Positions 39,867 to 50,743 are shown, counted from the first letter of the stretch. The stretch: DNA of 58,247 nt from Candidatus Brevifilum fermentans (GCA_945877125.1 CAMCQT010000016.1:1-58247), one strand, 5' to 3'. Numbers and translations: made by a program. The notes: generated by a model not told the origin, from the sequence alone.

Positions 39867-40605
39867 TAGATTCCTGGAGTTCCCCCGAAGCTATCTTTCC
39901 GTAGCGTCTGTCACGATGAGCAAAAGACTCCAACGCGCGACGATATTCATCTTTGTCAAAGTCTGGCCAGAAAGTCGGTGTGATGTACCATTCTGAATAT
40001 GCAGCCTGCCAGATTAAGAAATTGCTTACACGCAATTCGCCTGAAGTACGAATGATGAGATCTGGGTCTGGAACGCCGGCAGTATAAAGATAGCGGCTGA
40101 CCAGTTCATCGGTCACTTTTTCAGGAGATACTCCATCTTTCATCATGCGCTGAATGGCTTGAACAATTTCGTCCCGCCCACCATAGTTGAAGGCTATATT
40201 CAAGATCAGACGATCGTTATTTTTTGTCACATCAATGGCATCCAGGACTTTTTCTTGCAACGATGGTGCAAGACGTTCCAACCGTCCAATATGACGTAAC
40301 TGCACACCCTCCTTGTGCAGTTCATTCAGTTCGCGGTCAATGACATCTTCGAGAATATACATCAGTCCTTTTACTTCTTCGGGTGGACGTCCCCAATTTT
40401 CGGTGGAAAATGCATAGATGGTGAGATATTTAACCCCAAGTTCAACACTTGCACGGATAATTCGGCGCAGGTTTTCAGTCCCTGCCTTGTGACCTGCCAA
40501 ACGAGGCAAACCGCGTTGAAGCGCCCAACGACCATTGCCATCCATAATAATGGCAACATGTTGGGGAATTTTTTCGTGAGGAACAGTGGAAGGGGTTTCA
40601 GCCAT
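39859..40605 (-). CDS. uppS: Isoprenyl transferase (undecaprenyl diphosphate synthase type)
   Basis: The 248-residue cis-prenyltransferase has [13 protein letters not shown] (about 16-28), the catalytic Asp in the diphosphate site, and the conserved [18 protein letters not shown] region (about 187-206). It makes the polyprenyl carrier for cell-wall precursors. The mevalonate-type genes at 48.9-54.4 kb could supply its substrate. Part of the rpsB-to-cdsA gene run. Confidence 0.94.
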   Translation of the reverse strand: MAETPSTVPHEKIPQHVAIIMDGNGRWALQRGLPRLAGHKAGTENLRRIIRASVELGVKYLTIYAFSTENWGRPPEEVKGLMYILEDVIDRELNELHKEGVQLRHIGRLERLAPSLQEKVLDAIDVTKNNDRLILNIAFNYGGRDEIVQAIQRMMKDGVSPEKVTDELVSRYLYTAGVPDPDLIIRTSGELRVSNFLIWQAAYSEWYITPTFWPDFDKDEYRRALESFAHRDRRYGKIASGELQESNA

Positions 40606-40647
40606 AAATGATTAACTCTTTATGATGCATCTGGCGCATCTTAGTAA

Positions 40648-41217
40648 CTATATTTCCATAATCTCTTTTTCTTTTACCTGACCATGCCTGGCAATATCTT
40701 CAATAAATTTATCGGTTACTTTCTGCAGGTCTTCTTCACCGCGCATGCGGTCATCTTCCGTGATCAACTTCTCTTTTTCATAATCACGTATGTCGTTATG
40801 CAGATCACGCCGAATATTCCGCACAGCAACGCGGGCTTCTTCAAGGCGATGATGCATTTGCTTCACCAAGTCACGACGGCGCTCTTCATCCAACGGAGGC
40901 AGGTTCAGGTGAATGACCTTTCCGTCGCTATTGGGGTTTAGTCCAATATTTGAAGCTCGAATTGCTCTTTCAATATCCTTAATAGAGGCAACGTCAAATG
41001 GCTTGATCAACAATGATCGCGGCTCTGGAACGCTGATCGTGGCAAGTTGCATAAGATGAGTTGGGGTGCCATAATACTCTACGGGGAGCCTTTCCACTAA
41101 TGCAGGGCTGGCGCGTCCTGTGCGAATGCCAGCAAGATCATCTGAAAGGGATTGAATCGCTCCGTGCATACGTGCTTCAGCATCCTTCAACAAACCTTTG
41201 ATTTCGTCAGTACTCAC
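40648..41217 (-). CDS. frr: Ribosome recycling factor
   Basis: The 189-residue protein has full-length RRF features (GIRTGRASPALVERLPVEYYG about 31-51; LNPNSDGKVIHLNLPPLDEE about 94-113; DYEKEKLITEDD near 150). It splits post-termination ribosomes with EF-G. GGAGG precedes the ATG. It lies about 200 bases downstream of pyrH, beyond a terminator-like hairpin. Confidence 0.95.
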   Translation of the reverse strand: MSTDEIKGLLKDAEARMHGAIQSLSDDLAGIRTGRASPALVERLPVEYYGTPTHLMQLATISVPEPRSLLIKPFDVASIKDIERAIRASNIGLNPNSDGKVIHLNLPPLDEERRRDLVKQMHHRLEEARVAVRNIRRDLHNDIRDYEKEKLITEDDRMRGEEDLQKVTDKFIEDIARHGQVKEKEIMEI

Positions 41218-41345
41218 TATCTTCCTCCTAAAAAATGATTACTATGCAAGGATACCTTAAAACAAGAATTTGTGCTATGGGAGCATGAATAAATGAGAGG
41301 AAATGCAAAAATATGAGAGACTCTCAGGTAAAAGATCAATAAAAA

Positions 41346-41385
41346 TTTCCTCTTTCCAGTCTGCAAAAGATAAGGAAAGAGGAAA
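41346..41385 (-). terminator. Hairpin between pyrH and frr
   Basis: Twelve-base perfect arms TTTCCTCTTTCC / GGAAAGAGGAAA with a 16-base loop, followed on the minus strand by TTTTT. It may partly terminate the pyrH transcript so that frr has its own control. Confidence 0.65.
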
Positions 41386-41417
41386 AATAAAAGGCTGCCA
41401 CTGGGTATTTCTAAGAA

Positions 41418-42152
<735 letters not shown>

Positions 42153-42181
42153 TTAAGCAAGTCTTTGTACCCATTATAAAA

Positions 42182-42205
42182 AAAGCCAACCCGAAGGCTG
42201 GCTTT
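42182..42205 (-). terminator. Terminator between tsf and pyrH
   Basis: AAAGCCAACC and GGCTGGCTTT form a 10-bp stem (one wobble) with a GAA-type tetraloop, followed by a U-run on the minus strand. It ends or attenuates the rpsB-tsf message. Confidence 0.8.
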
Positions 42206-42215
42206 AAAAAACAAG

Positions 42216-42821
42216 TTATTCTTTCGTGCTTTCACCCAGTTCCCATCGGTGGAAACGGCGGACAATCACACTTTCGCCAATGGCAGCAATATTTTGAAGG
42301 ATGAGTTTTTCAACCGTGAGAGATTCGTCACGGATATAGTTTTGGCGCATCAAACAGACCTCGTCTTTATATTTCTCAACGCGTCCTTCTACGATTTTCG
42401 CCATCACGTTTTCGGGCTTGCCTTCTTCAATAGCGCGCGCACGGGCGATGCCAGCCTCGTGTTCGAGTTCGGCAGTAGGAATTTCATCTGCTTTGACGTA
42501 TTTTGGGGAACTGGCTGCAATCTGCAAAGCGATCTCATGAGCCAAGTTGCGGAACTGCTCGGCACGAGCCACGAAATCGGTTTCACAATTGACTTCCACC
42601 ATTACGCCTACGCGCCCACCACCGTGGGAATACATTTCCACGATGCCGTTTGAAGCCTGGCGATCAGAACGCTTGGCGGCCGTAGCCATGCCTTTTTCGC
42701 GCAACCAATCAACAGCTTTATGGTAATCTCCGTTCGCTTCTTGCAAGGCTTTACGGCAATCCAGCATTGGGGCACTGGTGGCAGCGCGCAATTCCTTGAT
42801 CATCTGTGTTGTTATTTCCAT
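42216..42821 (-). CDS. tsf: Elongation factor Ts (short form)
   Basis: The 201-residue protein has the N-terminal UBA-like domain (MIKELRAATSAPMLDCRKAL) and the TDFV core motif (VEVNCETDFVARAEQF, about 76-91) that exchanges nucleotide on EF-Tu. It is about the length of Thermus EF-Ts, shorter than the 280-residue E. coli type. It follows rpsB by 24 bases. Confidence 0.94.
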   Translation of the reverse strand: MEITTQMIKELRAATSAPMLDCRKALQEANGDYHKAVDWLREKGMATAAKRSDRQASNGIVEMYSHGGGRVGVMVEVNCETDFVARAEQFRNLAHEIALQIAASSPKYVKADEIPTAELEHEAGIARARAIEEGKPENVMAKIVEGRVEKYKDEVCLMRQNYIRDESLTVEKLILQNIAAIGESVIVRRFHRWELGESTKE

Positions 42822-42845
42822 TTCACTATCCTTTATACGTATTGA

Positions 42846-43766
42846 CTATTCAGCAGCGGCCGCAGAATTATCTTCTGCTTTTGTAACAGGTGCGTCACCC
42901 ACCACAGGAGCATCATCCACCATACGGCTAACATTCAATTTCGCCAGTGTGGATTCGCCAAGCAGGATGTCTTCGCTGCTTTCTTCCACTTCGGTCTCAA
43001 CAACAGCTTTGCGGGGTCCACGACCCTTGGGCTTGCCGCCATCAGACTTAGCATCTTCAGGCTGTTCAGGTTCTTCTTCCTTGCGCATTGCCTTGCCTTC
43101 CAAAACAGCATCCGCAACCTTGGCAACCAGCAACTTAATCGCGCGAATGGCGTCATCATTGGAAGGAATGACATAATCCACATTTTGGGGGTTGCAATTA
43201 GTATCAACCATGGCGACAATGGGAATCTTAAGTAAATTCGCTTCACGGACTGCCGCATCTTCACGACCCACGTCGACGATGAAAAGCAAGTCAGGACGGC
43301 GCTTCATGATTCGAGCGCCAGATAAACGGGTCTTCAAGCGAGTAATTTCGCGTTCGATCAGTAGACCTTCTTTTTTGGTCAGCCGATTGATTTCATCAGA
43401 ATCACGCACCTTCTCAAGACGTTCGAGTTCTTGAATACGCTTGAACATGGTATCCCAGTTCGTGAGCATACCACCCATCCAGCGTTCGGTAACAAAAGGC
43501 ATGCCGCAACGAGCAGCTTCTTCAGCCACAGTCTCTTGTGCCTGACGTTTGGTGCCAACAAACAAAATATTTCCGCCATTTACAACGGTATCGCGAATGA
43601 CGTTATATCCCTGATTCAACAACTTAACAGTCTGTTGCAGGTCAATAATATGAATACCGTTACGCTCGGTGAAGATGTACGGTTTCATGCGGGGATCCCA
43701 CTTGTTCGTGCGATGTCCAAAATGGACACCGCTCTCAAGCAGAGCTTTCATAGAAATAACTGCCAT
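42846..43766 (-). CDS. rpsB: Ribosomal protein S2 with C-terminal extension
   Basis: The 306-residue protein: normal S2 core (ALLESGVHFGHRTNKWDPRM at the start, MGGMLTNWDTMFKRI near 98, PIVAMVDTNCNP near 180), then about 70 residues rich in Lys/Glu followed by Asp/Ala/Val (MRKEEEPEQPEDAKSDGG...). The tail is longer than in most bacteria. It may be a lineage trait; no domain is recognised in it. Confidence 0.95.
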   Translation of the reverse strand: MAVISMKALLESGVHFGHRTNKWDPRMKPYIFTERNGIHIIDLQQTVKLLNQGYNVIRDTVVNGGNILFVGTKRQAQETVAEEAARCGMPFVTERWMGGMLTNWDTMFKRIQELERLEKVRDSDEINRLTKKEGLLIEREITRLKTRLSGARIMKRRPDLLFIVDVGREDAAVREANLLKIPIVAMVDTNCNPQNVDYVIPSNDDAIRAIKLLVAKVADAVLEGKAMRKEEEPEQPEDAKSDGGKPKGRGPRKAVVETEVEESSEDILLGESTLAKLNVSRMVDDAPVVGDAPVTKAEDNSAAAAE

Positions 43767-43835
43767 TTATTACTCCTTAACTTGTGCTGTTCTCCAATGC
43801 GCAATACAAAAACTGGCACAGAACAGATTGAGTTT

Positions 43836-43881
43836 AGCGGGGATAAACCCGCTCAGGGACGCTTATTGCCCGTCCCGGGCA
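43836..43881 (-). promoter_or_regulatory. Hairpins in the rpsB leader
   Basis: AGCGGG/CCCGCT (43836-43853) and TGCCCG/CGGGCA (43867-43881) are two compact hairpins in the 5' untranslated region of rpsB. A TATAAT hexamer lies upstream on the minus strand (about 43914-43909). They could be an S2 autoregulatory leader, but I cannot match a known class. Confidence 0.35.
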
Positions 43882-43969
43882 AGATGTGCCTTTTTCAAGG
43901 CGGCAGGATTATATCACAGGAAACCACATAAAAATGCTATACTAGGTCAAAAAAATTAGGCAGACAAAC

Positions 43970-45280
43970 ATGAAACCGATCACCAAGCAACTCCTTTTTC
44001 TCTTCCTGCTAAACCTCACACTCGCTTTTCTGGTCAAGGGAATAACGAACTACGTTAAAATAAAAGATGACAAAATGGCATTGGATCATGCCGTCTGGAT
44101 ATTTACCGATGAAATCGGAAACGATTCATGGAAACCGATGAAGTTGACCTATGACTACTGGACAGAATCTCAGGGGCAGAGTTTGCTCTACACAGACTTG
44201 CTTCTCACAACAAGGGTCAAATTCCTGTACCCACCCACCGCACTGTTAATCTCACAATTTATAGAAACGAATAATATCGACCTGCTGGCATTTACAACCG
44301 CCACAACTTTTATTTTTATATTTCTAATGATTGCAGGCGTGATTGGAATAGTCCTGTATTCCTACAACGAATATAAAGCGCCGCCGCTTTCCAATACAGA
44401 GAAAATCATTGTCGGCATTTTGCTTGCATTCCTGCTTTTTACGTTTTACCCTGTCGTAAAAGCAGGCACACTCGGACAAATGCAGGTATGGCTAAATGCA
44501 TTTTTTGCAGTCGCCATCCTTTGTTACATTACTGGCTACGAAGCGCTTGCCGGGATTCTGCTTGGACTGATGGCGTCTGTCAAACCTCACTACGCGCTAT
44601 TCATCGTCTGGGGTTTATTTCGCGGCAACAAACGACTCGTGGTCGCCATGATCATAACGGGGGCGCTGGGAGTTCTTCTGGGTATGCGTGAATTCGGTTT
44701 TGCCATGTATGTTGACTACCTGCGCGGATTAAGTTTTGTCACAAAGCATGGCGAGTCATTTTATACCAACCAGTCATTCAACGGGTTGCTAGGACGACTC
44801 TTTAGCGTGCGCTATCCAGATGTATTCAATAACCTGAAATGGAACGGGCATCGTTACCCGCCCTACAGCATCTGGATATTCTCGTTCACCCAAATTACAA
44901 CGGTCGCAACCTTGTTGATCTCTTTGATAAAAACAAAAAGCCAAAGTAAAGATGCAAAACTGGCAGATTTTCTTTTGATGGGGCTCGGAGCAACAATGGC
45001 GTCGCCCATTGCGTGGGAACACCATTACGGCATCCTCTTCCCAATTTTCGTTTGCGTAGGGTTAATTTTATGGTTTGGGGATGGTCTGCTCAAGAGTAAA
45101 TGGGTAAAAATAGCATTTGTTGTACTCTACCTAATTGCGGCAAATGTTCTTCCGTTCACCAAACTTTTAGCAGGCTCCTATTTTAATGTCCTGCAATCCT
45201 ATTTGCTTCTGGCAGCCTGTGGAATGTTTGCAATATTGGTGATGATAAAACATCAATTTAAGCCTGCATCAAACACATAA
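43970..45280 (+). CDS. GT87-type (DUF2029) membrane glycosyltransferase
   Basis: The 436-residue integral membrane protein has roughly ten helices. An extracellular first loop carries an Asp (ALDHAVWIFTDEI), and the family segment FLYPPTALLISQF lies near residue 84. GT87 enzymes add mannose or other sugars from polyprenyl-phosphate donors outside the membrane. Substrate here unknown. Divergent from rpsB, convergent with dnaA, sharing a bidirectional terminator. Confidence 0.8.
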   Translation: MKPITKQLLFLFLLNLTLAFLVKGITNYVKIKDDKMALDHAVWIFTDEIGNDSWKPMKLTYDYWTESQGQSLLYTDLLLTTRVKFLYPPTALLISQFIETNNIDLLAFTTATTFIFIFLMIAGVIGIVLYSYNEYKAPPLSNTEKIIVGILLAFLLFTFYPVVKAGTLGQMQVWLNAFFAVAILCYITGYEALAGILLGLMASVKPHYALFIVWGLFRGNKRLVVAMIITGALGVLLGMREFGFAMYVDYLRGLSFVTKHGESFYTNQSFNGLLGRLFSVRYPDVFNNLKWNGHRYPPYSIWIFSFTQITTVATLLISLIKTKSQSKDAKLADFLLMGLGATMASPIAWEHHYGILFPIFVCVGLILWFGDGLLKSKWVKIAFVVLYLIAANVLPFTKLLAGSYFNVLQSYLLLAACGMFAILVMIKHQFKPASNT

Positions 45281-45296
45281 TACCTGTTTCCATTAT

Positions 45297-45333
45297 AAAA
45301 AAGTCAACCCCGCAAATGAGGTTGACTTTTTAT
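45297..45333. terminator. Bidirectional terminator between GT87 and dnaA
   Basis: AAAAAAGTCAACC / GGTTGACTTTTTATTT with a 10-base loop. A- and T-runs on opposite sides let it serve both convergent genes. Confidence 0.88.
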
Positions 45334-45355
45334 TTAAGAAAATTTGCGTCTAGCT

Positions 45356-46714
45356 TTACGCCGCTACAGACTTGTCATACAATTGATGTCTGAGAAAATC
45401 AATGTCTTTTCGCACGCGACCATCGCCATTTTTATATTGGTCTTTCACTTTATCAATAGCAGACATGACGGTTGAGTGATCGCGTCCGCCTAGTGCTTCA
45501 CCAATTTGAGGGAAAGAGATTTTAGCTTCTTCGCGCAATAAATACATAGCAATCTGACGAGGATACGCCACTTCCTTTGTGCGATCACGCCCCAATAATT
45601 TTTCGGCGGTGAGATTAAACTTACGCGCAACAAGGTCTACTACGTGAGCAGGCTCCAAGTCGCTGCGAGACGGTAGGAGATCGGCCAAAGCTATTTCCAC
45701 AAGGCTTGGGGTCAGAACAGATCCGCTCAAATCTGCAAATGCAATAATACGATTCAACGCGCCTTCAAGTTCACGGATGTTGGACTGGATCTGCTTGGCA
45801 ACGCTTTCCAAAATTTCATCTGAAATATGCCGACCTGTGCGCTCGGCTTTGGAACGCAGGATTGCGAGGCGGGTTTCAAAATCAGGAGCTTGAATATCGG
45901 CACTTAAGCCCCACTCAAAGCGGGAGCGCAGGCGTTCTTCCAATGTGACAAGTGACTTGGGAGGGCGGTCTGACGAAACAATAATCTGCTTGTCCTGACC
46001 GTGCAGGGTGTTGAAGGTGTGGAAGAATTCCTCTTGCGTGGATTCTTTGCCGGCAATGAATTGGATATCATCCACCAACAAGACGTCGGCGGAGCGATAT
46101 TTTTCACGAAAGGCTTGCGTGGTGTGCGTACGAATGGCGCTAATCATGTCATTCGTGAACTCTTCGGAGGAAACGTATAAAACATTTAAACCGTCAGCGT
46201 AACAGGCATTGCCAATGGCATGTAATAAATGGGTTTTGCCCAACCCTACGCCGCCATACAGGAAAAGCGGATTGTAGGCGCGGGCGGGTTTTTCAGCTAC
46301 TGCCTGACAAGCCGCATGAGCAAGTCGATTGCCAGAGCCCACCACGTAAGTATCGAAGGTATAACGCGGATTAAGCGTAACGTGCCGTGGTTTTGGCTCA
46401 GGGGTGGTAATTTCAATGGAAGAGGCAACACGCTCCACGTCGTGGTCGGTATGCGTGTCGGTCTCATTCGCCTGTAAAACGACAAATTCAACAGCTACAT
46501 TTGAGTTCAATATCCCGATCAATAACCGGCTAACAGTAGTCGCAAGACGACTTTCCAACCAGTCTCGCGCGTATGCATTGCGTACTCCGACAGTAATGAT
46601 CCCATTCTCGTACGACGTGGGACGTGTATCACGCACCCAGGTATCGTAGGACGCACGGGGCATTTCCATTTGAAGTTGTGCGAGTACGGACTGCCAAGCC
46701 TGTTCTGCGTTCAT
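45356..46714 (-). CDS. dnaA: Chromosomal replication initiator DnaA
   Basis: The 452-residue protein: N-terminal DnaB-binding domain, a linker, AAA+ domain with Walker A GGVGLGKTHL (about 153-162) and Walker B LLVDDIQF, and the C-terminal DnaA-box-binding helix-turn-helix with GGRDHSTVMSAIDKV (about 422-436). dnaN is not adjacent in this window. See the entry for the upstream region. Confidence 0.96.
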   Translation of the reverse strand: MNAEQAWQSVLAQLQMEMPRASYDTWVRDTRPTSYENGIITVGVRNAYARDWLESRLATTVSRLLIGILNSNVAVEFVVLQANETDTHTDHDVERVASSIEITTPEPKPRHVTLNPRYTFDTYVVGSGNRLAHAACQAVAEKPARAYNPLFLYGGVGLGKTHLLHAIGNACYADGLNVLYVSSEEFTNDMISAIRTHTTQAFREKYRSADVLLVDDIQFIAGKESTQEEFFHTFNTLHGQDKQIIVSSDRPPKSLVTLEERLRSRFEWGLSADIQAPDFETRLAILRSKAERTGRHISDEILESVAKQIQSNIRELEGALNRIIAFADLSGSVLTPSLVEIALADLLPSRSDLEPAHVVDLVARKFNLTAEKLLGRDRTKEVAYPRQIAMYLLREEAKISFPQIGEALGGRDHSTVMSAIDKVKDQYKNGDGRVRKDIDFLRHQLYDKSVAA

Positions 46715-47179
46715 AAATATTCCTCAGTATTGATTATAGGGTGCATTAAATATCCCGCCTTCTTATCGCGGTTTCGTGAGTAAATAATGGTATGTTTTTG
46801 TAAAAGATGGTACAGGAATTTAGATGTGTGGGGCATACATCCGTTATATCAGCGTGAAATCATTCTAGCAGATACTTCCAATAGATAACAAGGCGGTAGA
46901 CCTACGTTAAGTTAAAAAGATTTGTTTTGTTAAGGTTTGCTTATCTTAAAAATAATTTGTGCGTTCAACCATAGTCATATTTTTTATGTAGAACAAGCGT
47001 TTCAGCCAAGCGCACCATATTTCGCACTCCCGCCCCCCACATATGGGTATAAGTGTCCATTTATCGAGATTTCGTATAAGTTTATCTTAAAAAACCGTGA
47101 GGGGTAATTTTTTGCTTCATATCAAACGAGACTCGAGTTCCTGTGATTCGTTTCGTAATGATTCATTGAATCAGGGGTT
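46715..47179. other. AT-rich gap upstream of dnaA, no clear origin
   Basis: 465 bases without a gene. TTATCTTAAAAA occurs twice (about 46939 and 47083), but I find no TTATCCACA-type DnaA boxes or iterons. It presumably holds the dnaA promoter; an origin is not supported. Confidence 0.4.
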
Positions 47180-48853
47180 TTAGTGTTTTATAGCCCGGGG
47201 AACCCAAACAAGTATGGTCGTTCCGTCCTTGATGGTTGATGAAATATCCACTTCACCACCGACTGCGTGGGCGCGGGTTTGCATGTTGGCGAGACCATGA
47301 CCAATGGAGGTTTTTATCTGATCAATATCAAAACCTTTGCCGTCGTCTGTGATTTCTAGCAAGGCGCGCTCTGGGGTTGTCCACACGGCTACCTGCACAT
47401 TTTTTGCCTTTGCGTGCTTGGCTACATTGGCTAATGCTTCCTGGCAGATGTGAAATAAAGCCAAAGACTGCGTTTGCGGCAAATCTTTCAGATCATCTGA
47501 TCCAGTAAAGTTTACTTCAGAGAAAGTATTGGCTCGATATTCAGCGATTAAGCGTTTTATGCCGACTAACAAGCCTTCGTTGCCAAGTTGACGAGGTCTG
47601 AGGTCTAGGATGTAGGCGCGGATATCTCGAATTGCCTGATTTAATCCGTCAATTGCGTGGAGAATACGCTCTTTGGCGGCTTGAGGGTCTTCATTCAACG
47701 TGAGTTGTGCCCCTTCCAGCCCCAACCCTACGCCGTAAATCGACTGGATGATGCCGTCATGCAAATCCATGCCGATGCGGTCGCGCTCTTCGAGCACGGC
47801 AAGTCGGCGCGCGTTGGAATGTAACCGTGCGTTTTCGATGGCCAACCCCGCCCAAGTGCCTACCGCCGTGAGCAACTGTACACTTCTCTCATCAAACGGA
47901 TCAGTCACTCGCGTGGCAACGCTCATCACACCCATCAGATTTTCACCTGAAAGCAGAGGAATACACGCAATTTGTTGAAAGCCAGCCTGCACGACGGCGT
48001 CACGCAGGAAATTCGTATCATTTGCCAGGTGTATCCCGACCATTGATTTGCGACTCTTTGCCACCAACCCTGGGTAGCCTTCGCCGACTTGAAAAATATT
48101 ACGCGTCCAGAAGGCTTCGGCGGCTTGCCCGCGATGCAAAACCATGCGCAGGGTGGTCTTATCATCTTCCAGCAGGAAAATATCGCCTGCCTCAACTTTC
48201 ATGTAGTTCATCACAAGCCCAAGGGTCTTGTTAAGAATTTCGTCGAGTTCCAAGCTAGAGGTTAAGGCAGATGCGATCCCATTCAGCAGCCCCATATCCA
48301 CGTTGCGGCGGGTCAGAGTCAGGTCGCGTTGTTTCATCTGCTCATATAATCGGGCGTTGGTAATGGCCGTGGCGGCATAGGTTGCCAACATCTGAATGAT
48401 CATCTCGTCATCTGCGGTGAATTCAGATGCGTCCATTTTTTCGGTGAGGTAGATCTGCCCCAGTTGTTTATCGCCAGCGAGAATCGGCACGCCCAAAAAC
48501 GATACCATTTGCGGGTGATGCGTTGGGAAGCCCACCGAACTTGGATGATTTTGAATCACGGGCACGCGGATGGGCATTTCTGTATTCATCAATTCGCCAA
48601 GCAAACCCAACCCCACGGGAGGATGTATTATTTTTTTTATTTCGTGATCTGACATGCCGACAGAAATAAATTTACCAAGTTTGCCCTCGTCGTCCAGCAC
48701 CCCCAAGGCGGCATAACGCGCATCCGCCTGTTCACAAGCTGTGGATGCGATTCGCTCAAGCAAAGTCTCAAGCGAAACTTCCTTTACCAACTCCAAGCTT
48801 GCGCGATGGAGTGCAAATAATCTTTCCTGTAATTGTTCACGAGTTAAGAGCAT
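47180..48853 (-). CDS. GAF-GAF NarL-type histidine kinase
   Basis: The 557-residue cytoplasmic kinase has two GAF domains (about 15-165 and 185-345), then a HisKA_3 domain with the phospho-accepting His in RIGMDLHDGIIQSIYG (about 368-383). An HATPase domain ends with GHGLANMQTRAHAVGG. No membrane helix. It would phosphorylate a LuxR-type regulator not present here. Start at 48853 (ATG after GAGAGGTG) is preferred; upstream residues are non-family. Confidence 0.88.
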   Translation of the reverse strand: MLLTREQLQERLFALHRASLELVKEVSLETLLERIASTACEQADARYAALGVLDDEGKLGKFISVGMSDHEIKKIIHPPVGLGLLGELMNTEMPIRVPVIQNHPSSVGFPTHHPQMVSFLGVPILAGDKQLGQIYLTEKMDASEFTADDEMIIQMLATYAATAITNARLYEQMKQRDLTLTRRNVDMGLLNGIASALTSSLELDEILNKTLGLVMNYMKVEAGDIFLLEDDKTTLRMVLHRGQAAEAFWTRNIFQVGEGYPGLVAKSRKSMVGIHLANDTNFLRDAVVQAGFQQIACIPLLSGENLMGVMSVATRVTDPFDERSVQLLTAVGTWAGLAIENARLHSNARRLAVLEERDRIGMDLHDGIIQSIYGVGLGLEGAQLTLNEDPQAAKERILHAIDGLNQAIRDIRAYILDLRPRQLGNEGLLVGIKRLIAEYRANTFSEVNFTGSDDLKDLPQTQSLALFHICQEALANVAKHAKAKNVQVAVWTTPERALLEITDDGKGFDIDQIKTSIGHGLANMQTRAHAVGGEVDISSTIKDGTTILVWVPRAIKH

Positions 48854-48939
48854 ACAAAGACACCTCTCAGCCATTATAATCAATTCGTTGATTTTTGATA
48901 GAAATTGGCAGAAAGCCAAACCTATACTTGGGACACTTT

Positions 48940-50232
48940 ATGACAAACTCTCGCATCTCTGGATTTTACAACCTGACTCTTGACGAGCGCCGCGCCAAAC
49001 TTGCGGAAGCCGCGCAACTGACGCCCGAAGACCTGATTCCGTTTACGACGGGCGGACTCTCCGCTGAATCAGCCGAGCACATGATCGAGAATGTGATCGG
49101 CATGTATGCGCTGCCGATGGGCATCGGCTTAAACTTCATGGTCAATGGACGCGATGTTTTGATTCCTTTTGTAATAGAAGAACCCTCGGTTGTGGCGGGC
49201 GCGTCGTTCATGGCGAAGTTGGCCCGCGCAGGCGGCGGATTCACAGCCACCACCACCGAGCCGTTGATGATCGGACAGATGCAGTTGATCAACGTCATCA
49301 ACATGAACGAAGCTCGGCTAAAAATCTACGAGCACAAAGCCGAGTTGCTGTCCACTGCCGATGCAGTGGATTCCACCCTCAAAGCACTTGGCGGCGGCGC
49401 ACGCGATCTCGAAGTGCGTATGATCGAAGACTCGCCCATTGGACCGTTCATCGTCATTCATCTTATTTATGATGTGCGCGATGCGATGGGCGCCAATGCG
49501 GTCAACACGGCTTGCGAAAAACTCGCGCCGCAGATCGAAGCCATCACTGGCGGAAAAGTCCACTTGCGGATTTTATCCAATCTGGCAGACCGCAGAATTG
49601 CGCGCGCACGCTGCACCATTCCGGTCAACGAATTAACTGTCGGGTTTGAAACCTTCAAAGGCGAGACCGTGCGCGATGGCATCATCGCCGCCTGGGCTTT
49701 TGCCGCGACCGATCCATATCGCGCCGCGACCCACAACAAAGGAATCATGAACGGCGTGGATGCGGTAGTCATGGCCACGGGCAACGACTGGCGCGCCATC
49801 GAAGCGGGCGCACATTCCTACGCGGCACGCTCGGGCAGATATACGTCTCTTTCCACTTGGGGCAAGGACAAGGACGGCAATCTGGTCGGCACGCTCGAAA
49901 TGCCAATGGCGGTTGGAATCGTCGGCGGCGCAACCAAGGTCCACCCGGCAGCCCAAGCCGCAGTTAAGTTGATGGGCGTGAAGACTGCATCCGAACTGGC
50001 TGAGATTATCGTCTCAGTGGGGCTTGCTCAAAATATGGCGGCATTACGCGCCCTCGCCACCGAAGGCATTCAACGCGGACACATGAGCCTGCACGCGCGG
50101 CAGATCGCACTCGCCGCTGGCGCTACGGGCAATTTGATCGATAGGGTCGCCGCGCAAATGGTCGCTGAGAAGGCAATCCGCGTGAGTAGGGCGGAAGAGA
50201 TTTTGAAGGAAATGGAAGTTGGGGATTGGTGA
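48940..50232 (+). CDS. mvaA: HMG-CoA reductase, class II
   Basis: The 430-residue enzyme has MYALPMGIGLNFMVNG, catalytic Glu in VIEEPSVVAGASFMAKLAR (about 76-94), Lys in THNKGIMNGVD, the GGATKVHP loop and His in SLHARQIALAAGA. It reduces HMG-CoA to mevalonate or the reverse. It leads a plus-strand cluster with HMG-CoA synthase, thiolase-like and DUF35 genes. ATG at 48940 begins the family-like region. Confidence 0.92.
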   Translation: MTNSRISGFYNLTLDERRAKLAEAAQLTPEDLIPFTTGGLSAESAEHMIENVIGMYALPMGIGLNFMVNGRDVLIPFVIEEPSVVAGASFMAKLARAGGGFTATTTEPLMIGQMQLINVINMNEARLKIYEHKAELLSTADAVDSTLKALGGGARDLEVRMIEDSPIGPFIVIHLIYDVRDAMGANAVNTACEKLAPQIEAITGGKVHLRILSNLADRRIARARCTIPVNELTVGFETFKGETVRDGIIAAWAFAATDPYRAATHNKGIMNGVDAVVMATGNDWRAIEAGAHSYAARSGRYTSLSTWGKDKDGNLVGTLEMPMAVGIVGGATKVHPAAQAAVKLMGVKTASELAEIIVSVGLAQNMAALRALATEGIQRGHMSLHARQIALAAGATGNLIDRVAAQMVAEKAIRVSRAEEILKEMEVGDW

Positions 50233-50281
50233 TTGGTGGATTGGTAATTGGTAAATTGGACGCGAGGAAACAGGTCAATCA

Positions 50282-50572
50282 ATGAACGATAAAAAATCAC
50301 TAACTCCAGAAGAAATCTCTGCCATCGTGGATGGGTTTGATCCCATTGATTGGGGAGAAGTGGAAATGATGGCGAAATTGCCACCAGAAAAACGTTGGCT
50401 TGTTGGATATCGTAAATCGGAAATGATTCGCTCTGACATTCGCAACAAACTTATGAAGGATTTTTCTGAACTATCCAAATCTGAGATAAACATGAAAGTA
50501 TTGATGTCTTTGACACCAGTGCGAATGGGAAAAAGTTATACAGAACCTGCTTACCATGAGCATTTTGGGTAA
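50282..50572 (+). CDS. Hypothetical 96-residue protein
   Basis: Soluble, with SLTPEEISAIVDGFDPIDWG at the start and a Lys/Glu-rich middle. AAACAGG-type weak binding site before ATG. No family recognised. Together with the GIY-YIG gene it interrupts the mevalonate cluster, so it may be a later insertion. Confidence 0.55.
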   Translation: MNDKKSLTPEEISAIVDGFDPIDWGEVEMMAKLPPEKRWLVGYRKSEMIRSDIRNKLMKDFSELSKSEINMKVLMSLTPVRMGKSYTEPAYHEHFG

Positions 50573-50576
50573 CCAC

Positions 50577-50700
50577 GACCTCGGACGGGATAAATCCCTC
50601 CCTCAGTTCATGAAAGTCGGATGAATCCGACTCATTCATCAGCCCGCAGGGCTTCCATGGACTGAGGCAGGACTTTAGTCCGCACCGAGCAGGCAGGTTT
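50577..50700. repeat. Nested inverted-repeat block
   Basis: CTCGGAC.../GTCCG..CCGAG, CCTCAGTTCATG/CCATGGACTGAGG, AGTCGGAT/ATCCGACT and GCCC/GGGC arms nest inside each other over about 120 bases. It resembles REP-type extragenic palindromes. No gene. Confidence 0.6.
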
Positions 50701-50743
50701 GAGATCAGCGTTTTGGTATGTGTAACTTCAAAGGAATTATGAA

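Noticed and set aside
46715-47179. oriC upstream of dnaA
   Set aside because: The gap is AT-rich, but no TTATCCACA-like boxes or iterons were found, and dnaN is not nearby. Only two TTATCTTAAAAA copies are present.
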